The notes beneath the pieces were generated by a model. It was not told the DNA's origin. It ran no database searches and saw only the letters and a list, made by a program, of their open reading frames with translations. Shown in pieces: positions 1 through 5,425 of a stretch of 7,113 bases of DNA (position 1 is the first letter of the stretch; every line of letters begins with the position of its first letter). The stretch is from Pseudomonadota bacterium (GTDB taxonomy: Bacteria > Pseudomonadota > Gammaproteobacteria > Xanthomonadales > Xanthomonadaceae): positions 1 through 7,113 of the forward strand of contig JAFAEU010000388.1 of NCBI GenBank assembly GCA_023423855.1. Direction: 5' to 3'. The translations under genes and the position numbers were made by a program.

Positions 1-557
1 TCGACATCGCCCGAGCCGATGGACAGCACGTTCAGTGCGCCGGCGTCGTCCACCTTGAGATCGCCGGAGCCGACCTTGGCGGTCACCAGGCCCCTGGTGC
101 GGCGCGCCTCGACGTCGCCCGATCCGACGTCGGCGCTGAGCGAGGATGCGCCGGTGACCCAGGCATCGCCGGAGCCGACGTCGACCTGCACGAGTACGCT
201 GTCGGGCACGCTCGCCTCCAGCGCGAGATAGGCGTAGCGGGAACCGAGCGAGAGGCCGCTCCAACTGCTGTCGGACGCCAGGCGCACGACCAGCTTGTCG
301 CCGCGGCGCTCCTGCGTCAGCGTGAGCCGGTCGAGGCGATCGGCATCGGAGGCGCAGGCGCGGCCCTTGACCGCGCCGGTCGCGCCCGCTGCGGCGTTGA
401 CGCGCAGTTCGTGGTGGCCGACGTCGAACATCACCGACTTCACGCCGGAGAAATCGAGGTCGAGGCTGCGCGGCGCGGAATGCTTGCACTGGTCCGCGAG
501 GGCGGGGCCGGAGGCGACGGCGAGCAGCAGCAAGGCGGTGGCGGCATGGCGGGACAT
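1..557 (-). CDS. Exported DUF4097-type (putative adhesin fold) protein, C-terminus outside window
   Basis: The frame starts at 557 and runs off the left edge, giving 185 complete codons. The start follows an AGGA ribosome site about 8 nt upstream and opens a clear signal peptide (residues 1-21, hydrophobic ALLLLAVASG, cleavage after PALA), so the product is probably periplasmic or surface-exposed. After about residue 115 the chain becomes a regular series of [VI]GSGD motifs at residues 127-131, 144-148, 162-166 and 180-184, spaced 17-18 residues, with short beta-like stretches between. That pattern is typical of the DUF4097 / head-GIN putative adhesin family, which folds as a right-handed beta-solenoid. 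Cys24 and Cys68 could form a disulfide. The family's molecular role is poorly known. It is the last gene of the minus-strand series, 290 nt after the DUF2884-like lipoprotein gene. The family call is from the repeat pattern; no catalytic residues are visible. Confidence 0.8.
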   Translation of the reverse strand, partial: MSRHAATALLLLAVASGPALADQCKHSAPRSLDLDFSGVKSVMFDVGHHELRVNAAAGATGAVKGRACASDADRLDRLTLTQERRGDKLVVRLASDSSWSGLSLGSRYAYLALEASVPDSVLVQVDVGSGDAWVTGASSLSADVGSGDVEARRTRGLVTAKVGSGDLKVDDAGALNVLSIGSGDV

Positions 558-634
558 GGGCGTTCCTGTTGGATGGGATCGAGGATTGGATGCGGCGAGG
601 GCGCGAATGGTTTACGTCCTTCGGCGAAATCCGG

Positions 635-793
635 TCGCGCCTTCAGGGAGCTTCATGAAAACTGTCATTTCGAGCGTAGCGAGAGGCGCTGTACAACGGC
701 GAAGCCGGTCAATCCAGACGCCTGAAAAGCAAGATTTTTCACTGCGTTCGAAATGACAGATTCGGAATTTTCAGAACTTCCCTTCAGGCGCGA
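635..793. repeat. MITE-like imperfect inverted repeat
   Basis: The core arms CTGTCATTTCGAGCG (662-676) and CGTTCGAAATGACAG (745-759) are inverted copies matching at 14 of 15 positions. The similarity continues with mismatches and small gaps inward to about 685 and outward to about 635 and 793. The 8-bp word CCTTCAGG occurs directly repeated at 640-647 and 781-788 near the outer ends, which could be a target duplication, although it is itself nearly palindromic. The TGTCATTTCGA(G/A)CG arm resembles a widespread class of dispersed bacterial intergenic repeats. No open frame lies inside. Transcribed from either strand it would fold into a long hairpin. It lies between two minus-strand genes, so it may act as a terminator or affect RNA stability; that is inference. 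Confidence 0.65.
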
Positions 794-847
794 TCAGATC
801 ACGCAATCCCCCGCAAGCGACCAGCCGAAGGGGCCCGGAGCGCAGCA

Positions 848-1570
848 TCAGCGGGCGGATGCCTCGTCCGCCGCCGCATCCGCTTCCGCGGCGGCGTTCA
901 TGGCGGCGTCGCCGGCTTCATCACCGGAGTCGCCGTCCTTCCCGCAGTCGTCGATGTCGCTGGCGTCCATCCGCGCATACGGCACGAACTCCGGCACGAC
1001 GGCGGCGAGTGCCTGCTGCGCGGCCAGCAGGGCGGGCAGGCGGTCGCACAACTGCGTCGCGGAGGCTTCGAGCTTGCGGGCTTCGGCCTCGATGCGCTTC
1101 TCCATCTCCTCGGTGTCGCCGCGGAACAGGCTGCCGATGGCGTCACGGGCGGCCTTCATGCCGAGGTCGGCACCCTGCACGCCGAGGTCCATGCCGGTCT
1201 CGGCGATCGCGATGATGTGGGTGCGGTAGTCGCGTGCCAGCTCGCGGGTGGCCTCGTCCATCGCGATCGTCCTGCCCGAGACGATCAGGTCGCCGTCCGG
1301 GGTGATCTCCGCCGGCGGCAGGTCGCTGGTCTTGCGGCTGCCGCGCTTGCCGTTGATGCGGACGTCGTAGTCGCCGTTGAGGCTCAGGTTGTTCTCGCGC
1401 AGTTCCTTGCGCGCCTCGTCCAGGGCGCGGGCGACGGTGCGGCCGAGCGCGGTCTTGGGCGCGGCGTCTGCCGCGGCGTCGGGCTGCGTGGCCGGTGGCG
1501 CGGCGTCGCGCTGGCAGGCGACGAGCAAGGGGAGGCAGGCGATCAGGGCGAAGGTGGCAACGGCTTTCAT
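848..1570 (-). CDS. Outer-membrane-type lipoprotein, probable DUF2884/YggN family
   Basis: This is a 240-aa protein. I chose the start at 1570 because it follows an AGGA ribosome site (GAGGAAGCTGCCC before ATG) and opens a lipoprotein signal ending in the lipobox LVAC, with the lipidated cysteine at residue 19. A frame open up to 1636 would add 22 residues in front of the signal and is unlikely. Gln20 after the lipid cysteine is not an Asp retention signal, so the outer membrane is the likely destination. An Ala/Asp/Pro-rich linker (20-40) leads into a region with DLIVSGRTIAMDEATRELARDYR (split around residues 94-116), resembling DUF2884/YggN proteins, then a long charged helix (150-190) and an acidic Ala/Asp tail. 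Cys175 and Cys209 could pair. The family's function is unknown. The family assignment is from memory and moderate; lipoprotein status is much firmer. Confidence 0.75.
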   Translation of the reverse strand: MKAVATFALIACLPLLVACQRDAAPPATQPDAAADAAPKTALGRTVARALDEARKELRENNLSLNGDYDVRINGKRGSRKTSDLPPAEITPDGDLIVSGRTIAMDEATRELARDYRTHIIAIAETGMDLGVQGADLGMKAARDAIGSLFRGDTEEMEKRIEAEARKLEASATQLCDRLPALLAAQQALAAVVPEFVPYARMDASDIDDCGKDGDSGDEAGDAAMNAAAEADAAADEASAR

Positions 1571-1630
1571 GGGCAGCTTCCTCGGCGACATTGCGGAGAC
1601 CGGAGTGGACGGCATTTCCCGGGGTTCTGT

Positions 1631-1784
1631 CGCCATCCCTGGCGGATGGTGACCGGTTCTCTGACGCTGCGGCGCGGTGATGTGTGACGGGGCGGAGCAG
1701 TTGCTTCTCGACCTGTTACGGTGGCCATCCGTGGCGGGACACTACCGTCTTCGGATCGTCCGGCCCGGCCATCCCTGGCCGGGC
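1631..1784. repeat. Cluster of three REP-like mini-hairpins (GCCATCCSTGGC)
   Basis: The 12-mer GCCATCC(C/G)TGGC occurs three times: 1632-1643, 1724-1735 and 1768-1779. Each folds as GCCA - 4-nt loop - TGGC. The third copy is extended to a perfect 9-bp stem. The spacer between the permease gene and the lipoprotein gene, 1571-1825, therefore holds hairpin-forming DNA and no credible open frame. This arrangement resembles the REP elements common in intergenic DNA of Lysobacteraceae, but the family cannot be confirmed from one locus. Confidence 0.5.
1763..1784 (-). terminator. Strong GC hairpin downstream of the permease gene
   Basis: A perfect 9-bp stem (GCCCGGCCA / TGGCCGGGC) with a 4-nt loop lies 41 nt past the permease stop codon. 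No T-run follows on the minus strand, so it is not a textbook intrinsic terminator. It may instead protect the 3' end of the operon mRNA or reduce read-through into the lipoprotein gene. A second small stem (1798-1812, 6 bp, 3-nt loop) lies between it and the stop. Confidence 0.4.
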
Positions 1785-1825
1785 GTTCGGCAGGCCCCGC
1801 GGCAGTGCCGCGCAAGCGGCCTGCC

Positions 1826-2893
1826 TCACCCCTCATCCCGCCAGCGGCGCAGGCGGATCGCGGCGAAGATCATCGCGGCGCCGGCGGCCACGCCGATCCA
1901 CAGGTTGGCGTTGGCCAGGTTCCTGTACACGCCGATCGGGTTCATCAGGTTCCGTGCGGCGCCGGGGCTGTCGAAATCGACGTGTTCCAGGTACTGCAGG
2001 TCCATCCAGGTCATCGGGAACACGCTGGTCAGCATCCGCAGCACGATGTTCTTGAAGAACGGCCAGGTCACGTCGTCGTACACGCCGAGGAATTCCAGCC
2101 AGCCGACGAAGATGCCGGCGAACAGCGGGATCATGATCGCCCACAGGAACGGCTTGCTCTTCGCCCAGGCCGAGCACAGCATCAGCCAGCCGATGGTCGG
2201 CATCGCCCACAGCGCGTACACGGGGATCGCGGCGAGGTACTGCGCGGAGATCAGCAGCGGGCTGGACGGCCCCCACAGCAGGGTGACCGGGTTGCCGCCG
2301 TAGACCAGGACCACCAGGCTGATCAGCATCAGGAAGCCGAACATCGTGGCGATCGACGCGAGCGTGGCCAGCAGCGGGGCGACCAGCGCCGCGCTGGCGA
2401 CCTTCGACAGCACCGTCGAGGTGTCCGACAGTGGCAGCGACTTCCAGAACAGCACGCTGCGGTCCTTGCGCTCGTCGTACAGCGCGCCCAGGCAGTAGAA
2501 GAACATCACGAACGCCAGCACGACGAACGGCCAGCTCGAGGCCAGGATCAGGGTCAGGTCGAGGCCGTCGCCCAGTTTGGCGAGGTCGCCGTGGCCGAGC
2601 TGCGAGGTCAGCATGCCAAGGTCAAGGCCGTTGATCTGGACCTGCCGGCCGCCGTCAAGCGTGATGTTGGTCGAGTCCGGCCAGTGGCCGCGCGCGGCCA
2701 CCATGGCGATCACCAGGCCCATGGCGGTGAGCAACAGCGAGGTGGCGCCGGCGATCAGTGGCGCCCACAGGAACCCGCCCTTGTGCTCCCAGTACTCGCG
2801 CCGCAGCAGCCAGCGGAAGCGGTGGGTGGGATGGACGTGCGCGGCGCCGCCGGGGCGCGGGACGTCGGTCGCGGTGTCGACGACGGCGTTCAT
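1826..2893 (-). CDS. ABC-2 type transporter permease
   Basis: The 355-aa integral membrane protein is the membrane half of the exporter whose ATPase is encoded immediately upstream. The N-terminus (1-40) is cytoplasmic and basic. Hydrophobic segments are visible at about 41-67, 119-139, 165-199 (long enough for two passes), 213-240, 249-271 and 330-347. A loop of about 50 residues separates the first two and probably faces the periplasm. The cytoplasmic stretch LYDERKDRSVLFWKSLPLS (138-156) after the second segment is typical of ABC-2 permeases that pair with YtrB-like ATPases. I chose the start at 2893 because its ATG overlaps the ATPase stop (ATGA) and is preceded by AAGGA at a normal distance; the frame stays open upstream but only as a shadow inside the ATPase gene. 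The substrate cannot be read from the sequence. Confidence 0.9.
   Translation of the reverse strand: MNAVVDTATDVPRPGGAAHVHPTHRFRWLLRREYWEHKGGFLWAPLIAGATSLLLTAMGLVIAMVAARGHWPDSTNITLDGGRQVQINGLDLGMLTSQLGHGDLAKLGDGLDLTLILASSWPFVVLAFVMFFYCLGALYDERKDRSVLFWKSLPLSDTSTVLSKVASAALVAPLLATLASIATMFGFLMLISLVVLVYGGNPVTLLWGPSSPLLISAQYLAAIPVYALWAMPTIGWLMLCSAWAKSKPFLWAIMIPLFAGIFVGWLEFLGVYDDVTWPFFKNIVLRMLTSVFPMTWMDLQYLEHVDFDSPGAARNLMNPIGVYRNLANANLWIGVAAGAAMIFAAIRLRRWRDEG
2876..2893 (-). repeat. 18-nt direct repeat, copy at permease start
   Basis: The first six codons of the permease gene (MNAVVD, ATGAACGCCGTCGTCGAC on the minus strand) are identical base for base to the first six codons of the ATPase gene at 3751-3768. 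The match stops exactly at codon 7 and at the base before ATG. Confidence 0.85.
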
Positions 2894-3768
2894 GCGTAGG
2901 TTCCTTTCATCGTGGCGACGAACAGATCGGCCAGGCCGGGCGTGCGGGTCTCGCCGTAGGACGACAGCGCGGCCGGGGACACGCCGTCGAACAGCATCAC
3001 GGTCTTGCCGAAGGGCAGGGCGCGTTCGTCGATCGGCGCCATCTGGCGCGCGGCCTCGGCGCGGTCGGCGTTGACCAGGACTTCGACGAAGCGCTGGCCG
3101 ACGTCCTCCATCGGCGCGTCGAGCACGATCCTGCCGTCGCGGATGAACATCACGTCGGTGAGGATGTGCTCGATCTCCTCGACCTGGTGGGTGGTGATGA
3201 TGATGGTCTTCTGCTCGTCGAAGTAGTCCTCCAGCAGGCGCTGGTAGAACTGCTTGCGGTAGAGGATGTCGAGGCCGAGCGTCGGTTCGTCCAGCACCAG
3301 CAGCCGGGCGTCGATCGCCATCACCAGCGCCAGGTGCAGCTGCACGATCATGCCCTTGGACATCTCGCGCACGCGCTGGCGCGGCTTGAGCTGGGTGTTG
3401 GCGAGGAAGCGCTCGCACTTGGCGCGGTCGAAGCGCGGGTGCACGCCGGCGACGAAGTCGATCGCCTCCTTGACCCGGATCCAGCGCGGCAGCACCGCGA
3501 CGTCGGCGATGAAGCAGACGTCGTTCATCAGCGCGTCGCGCTGGGTGCGCGGGTCGCGGCCGAGCACGCTCAGCTCGCCCTCGAACGGGATCAGGCCCAG
3601 CATCGCCTTGAGCGCCGTGGTCTTGCCGGCGCCGTTGGGGCCGATCAGGCCGACGATGCGGCCGGCCTCGATGCGGAAGCCGGTGCCGTCGAGCGCGAGC
3701 TTGTTCCGGTAGGCCTTGCGCAGGCCGCGCGCATGGACGACCTGCAGGTGGTCGACGACGGCGTTCAT
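2890..3768 (-). CDS. ABC transporter ATP-binding protein (YtrB-like)
   Basis: This 292-aa ATPase should power the adjacent permease from the cytoplasmic face. Walker A is GPNGAGKTT (43-51), Walker B is RLLVLDE (155-161) with catalytic Glu161, the D-loop follows as LGLD, and the switch histidine is His194 (TTHQ). The signature motif is MSKGM (136-140) instead of LSGGQ, a variant seen in ATPases linked to GntR/YtrA regulators, and the Q-loop position appears to carry Asp (FIAD, about 86-89). The C-terminal 80 residues are an accessory extension usual for this group. The start at 3768 overlaps the repressor stop by 4 nt (ATGA) and has GGGAGG about 7 nt upstream. Both ends of the gene are ATGA overlaps, so the three genes are probably translationally coupled. 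The first 18 nt are identical to those of the permease gene. Confidence 0.93.
   Translation of the reverse strand: MNAVVDHLQVVHARGLRKAYRNKLALDGTGFRIEAGRIVGLIGPNGAGKTTALKAMLGLIPFEGELSVLGRDPRTQRDALMNDVCFIADVAVLPRWIRVKEAIDFVAGVHPRFDRAKCERFLANTQLKPRQRVREMSKGMIVQLHLALVMAIDARLLVLDEPTLGLDILYRKQFYQRLLEDYFDEQKTIIITTHQVEEIEHILTDVMFIRDGRIVLDAPMEDVGQRFVEVLVNADRAEAARQMAPIDERALPFGKTVMLFDGVSPAALSSYGETRTPGLADLFVATMKGTYA
3751..3768 (-). repeat. 18-nt direct repeat, copy at ATPase start
   Basis: This is the partner of the repeat at 2876-2893. It covers the start codon and first six codons (MNAVVD) of the ATPase gene, including the ATGA overlap with the repressor stop codon. Confidence 0.85.
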
Positions 3769-4136
3769 CGCGTGCCTCCCTGCGGCTGTGCCGGCATCAG
3801 TTCATCGAGCGACAGGCCCAGCCGCTGGATGCGTTCCAGCACCAGCGGCCATTCCTCGCGCAGGAAGCGGTCGCGTTCGTTGAGCAGCAGTTTCTTCGCG
3901 GCTTCGTCGGTAACGTACATGCCCAGGCCCCTTCGTTTTTCGACCAGCGACTCGTCCGCCAGCTCCTGGTAGGCGCGGGAGACGGTGATCGGGTTCAGTT
4001 GGTATTCGGCGGCGACCTGGCGCACCGAGGGCAGCGCGTCGCCGGGTTTGAGGACTCCGTCCAGCATCATCGCGATCACGCGTTCCTTCAGCTGGCGGTA
4101 GATCGGAGCGCCATCGCTCCACTGGATGTTGGTCAT
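3765..4136 (-). CDS. GntR family transcriptional regulator, YtrA subfamily
   Basis: The 123-aa protein has the short two-part architecture of YtrA-type GntR regulators. A winged helix-turn-helix fills residues 1-77, with hallmarks PIYRQLKERV (11-20), LKPGDALPSVRQVAAEYQLNP (split over 29-49) and TVSRAYQELADE (51-62), followed by the wing GLGMYV (70-75). A C-terminal stretch of about 45 residues forms two helices for dimerisation and lacks the larger effector domain of FadR or HutC types. The start at 4136 has GGAG about 8 nt upstream and lies 4 nt after the stop of the preceding gene; the frame is open further up but only inside that gene. It probably represses its own operon by binding the palindrome over the promoter at 4631-4654, an inference from position and family habit. 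Its stop overlaps the ATPase start. Confidence 0.93.
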   Translation of the reverse strand: MTNIQWSDGAPIYRQLKERVIAMMLDGVLKPGDALPSVRQVAAEYQLNPITVSRAYQELADESLVEKRRGLGMYVTDEAAKKLLLNERDRFLREEWPLVLERIQRLGLSLDELMPAQPQGGTR

Positions 4137-4140
4137 GGCA

Positions 4141-4605
4141 TCAGCTCCGGTCGCCGCGGCCCGTCCCGCGCGCGAACGAGAAGTAGGGGACGGCGATCGC
4201 GCTGCGCACGCTGCCGGCACGGCGCTTGCGCCGGGTGGAGGCTTCTTCGCTCGCGCGCTCCGCTTCTTCCACGGCGCCCAGGGACACGACTTCGGCGAGC
4301 GCCGCCTCGGTGGCGACCACGGTGACGAAGCTTGCGGTGGTTGCGAGCGCATGTTCCAGCGACTCGGCCTTCGCCAGTTCGGCCTCGAACCGGCGGCTGC
4401 GGGCATCGATGCGCATGGAGAGCGCGTCGGCGTCCGCATGCGTGGCCAGCGGCGGCAGCGGCTGGTCCAGGGTCGGGACGTCTGCCATCGTGCCGGTCGC
4501 GGGCGCGGCGTCGGGAAGGACCGGACGCGCTGCCATCAGGCCGACGGCCAGCATCATGCCGGAGACGGAGAAAGCCAGTATCGTGTTGCGGAGCTTGCGG
4601 TTCAT
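4141..4605 (-). CDS. Uncharacterised single-pass membrane or exported protein at the head of the GntR/ABC operon
   Basis: I do not recognise this 154-aa protein. A basic N-terminus (MNRKLRN) is followed by a hydrophobic segment at about 8-30, which is either an uncleaved anchor or a signal peptide. Then come a Pro/Asp-rich linker (30-57), an Ala/Glu-rich region likely to be helical (58-123), a basic patch TRRKRR (124-129) and a compact C-terminal segment SAIAVPYFSFARG (135-147). I chose the start at 4605 (AGGA about 10 nt upstream, followed at once by the signal-like segment); a start at 4644 would fall inside the -10 box and cannot be transcribed from that promoter. It is the first gene behind the promoter and ends 4 nt before the repressor start, so it should be co-regulated with the exporter. 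A regulatory or accessory role at the membrane is only a guess. Confidence 0.75.
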   Translation of the reverse strand: MNRKLRNTILAFSVSGMMLAVGLMAARPVLPDAAPATGTMADVPTLDQPLPPLATHADADALSMRIDARSRRFEAELAKAESLEHALATTASFVTVVATEAALAEVVSLGAVEEAERASEEASTRRKRRAGSVRSAIAVPYFSFARGTGRGDRS

Positions 4606-4630
4606 GATGAACGTCCTGCTCGGGTGAATA

Positions 4631-4654
4631 GGTGTTGTATTCAACTATAACACC
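4631..4654. promoter_or_regulatory. Operator-like palindrome over the -10 box
   Basis: GGTGTT (4631-4636) and AACACC (4649-4654) are perfect inverted arms. Counting 10 bp per side, 8 pairs match around a 4-bp centre. The palindrome contains the -10 hexamer and probably the transcription start, so a bound dimer would block the promoter. YtrA-type GntR proteins generally bind inverted repeats in their own promoter, and the encoded repressor (3765-4136) is the natural candidate. Binding is inferred. Confidence 0.6.
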
Positions 4655-4671
4655 AGAACAGGCAGGGTCAA
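4644..4671 (-). promoter_or_regulatory. Sigma-70 promoter of the GntR/ABC operon
   Basis: On the minus strand TTGACC (4671-4666, 5 of 6 to consensus) is separated by 16 bp from TATAGT (4649-4644, 5 of 6). Transcription would begin around 4635-4638, leaving a leader of about 30 nt before the ATG at 4605. It stands out as AT-rich in a GC-rich window. Confidence 0.75.
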
Positions 4672-4746
4672 GCGCTTTATGGGGAAATCCGACCCAACTG
4701 AAGTCATGGTGCCGCCCCCAGCCCCCGGAACTTCACGGAAAATGTC

Positions 4747-5310
4747 ATGAAATCAATCAGATACGCTGCGATTTCCCTGCTGCTGGTGGTGTCCGCGGGC
4801 GTTGCTGCGGCCTCGGGCCTGCTCGACCGCAGCTACCGGCCGCTGACCGGCAAGCAGCCGGTCGACCTCGCCGCGACCTATGGCGGCGACGTACTGCTGA
4901 TCGTCAACACGGCCAGCAAGTGCGGTTTCGCGCCGCAGTTCGAGGGACTGGAGAAACTGCACTCGCGCTACAAGGCGCAGGGCTTCGCGGTGCTGGGCTT
5001 TCCGTCCGCGGATTTCAGGGGGCAGGAGTTCGAGGACGAAAAGCAGATCCAGGAATTCTGCACGCTGACCTACGGCGTGAAATTCCCGATGTTCGAGCGC
5101 GTGCACGTGATCGGCGACGAGGCCACGCCGCTGTACCTCGACCTGGCCAAGGCCACCGGCGAGGCGCCGGCGTGGAACTTCCACAAGTATCTGGTCGATC
5201 GCGACGGCAAGGTCATCGCCTCGTGGGGCAGCAAGACGGTCCCGGAGGATCCGGCCATCGTCGGCGCGATCGAACGCGCGCTGAAGGCGCCGAAGCCGAA
5301 CGCTCGCTGA
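4747..5310 (+). CDS. Exported glutathione peroxidase family protein (thiol peroxidase)
   Basis: The 187-aa protein has an N-terminal signal peptide (about 1-22, [16 protein letters not shown]), so it should reduce hydroperoxides in the periplasm. The family motif [18 protein letters not shown] (54-71) carries the peroxidatic Cys59, and WNF (143-145) supplies the Trp and Asn of the catalytic tetrad. [12 protein letters not shown] (84-95) replaces the usual GFPCNQFG-QE: the tetrad Gln is Asp89 and the Cys before it is Ser87. Cys105 (EFC) is a candidate resolving cysteine, so electrons more likely come from a thioredoxin-like partner than from glutathione, as in many bacterial members. YGVKFPMF (109-116) is conserved. 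The ribosome site is weak (CGGAA). The gene is divergent from the GntR/ABC operon across a 141-bp region in which I find no convincing plus-strand promoter. Confidence 0.9.
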   Translation: MKSIRYAAISLLLVVSAGVAAASGLLDRSYRPLTGKQPVDLAATYGGDVLLIVNTASKCGFAPQFEGLEKLHSRYKAQGFAVLGFPSADFRGQEFEDEKQIQEFCTLTYGVKFPMFERVHVIGDEATPLYLDLAKATGEAPAWNFHKYLVDRDGKVIASWGSKTVPEDPAIVGAIERALKAPKPNAR

Positions 5311-5348
5311 CGTGCTGAACGGGGATCGGCCGTCCCGCGCGGTGCCGA

Positions 5349-5377
5349 TTGCCGTGGCGGGCGCGGCTCGCGACAAT
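5349..5377 (+). promoter_or_regulatory. Weak candidate promoter before the first FKBP gene
   Basis: TTGCCG (5349-5354) and GACAAT (5372-5377) are each 4 of 6 to the sigma-70 consensus with a 17-bp spacer, about 50 nt upstream of the ATG at 5426. It lies in the 115-nt gap after the peroxidase gene, so the isomerase genes may be transcribed independently of it. The match is weak. Confidence 0.3.
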
Positions 5378-5425
5378 AACGGCATTGCGCCGCGGTTGCC
5401 GGCGCGTGCCGGAGTTTCCCGTCCA

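Noticed and set aside
295..756. Plus-strand open frames over the DUF4097 gene and the repeat region
   Set aside because: Composition is Ser/Arg-rich without any domain, and much of the length is antisense to a signal-peptide-bearing repeat protein or runs through the inverted repeat.
2894..3418. N-terminal extension of the permease to 530 aa
   Set aside because: The extra 175 residues lie wholly inside the ATPase gene in another frame and are Arg/Pro/Ala-rich. The ATGA-overlap start at 2893 has a good ribosome site.
1721..3972. Long plus-strand open frames (392 and 404 codons) opposite the permease, ATPase and repressor genes
   Set aside because: They mirror strongly supported minus-strand genes, have low-complexity His/Arg/Gln composition and no ribosome site or domain. 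Such shadows are normal in GC-rich coding DNA.
4137..4439. N-terminal extension of the GntR regulator
   Set aside because: It would be an out-of-frame reading of the preceding gene. The 123-aa form matches the YtrA subfamily length and has its own GGAG site.
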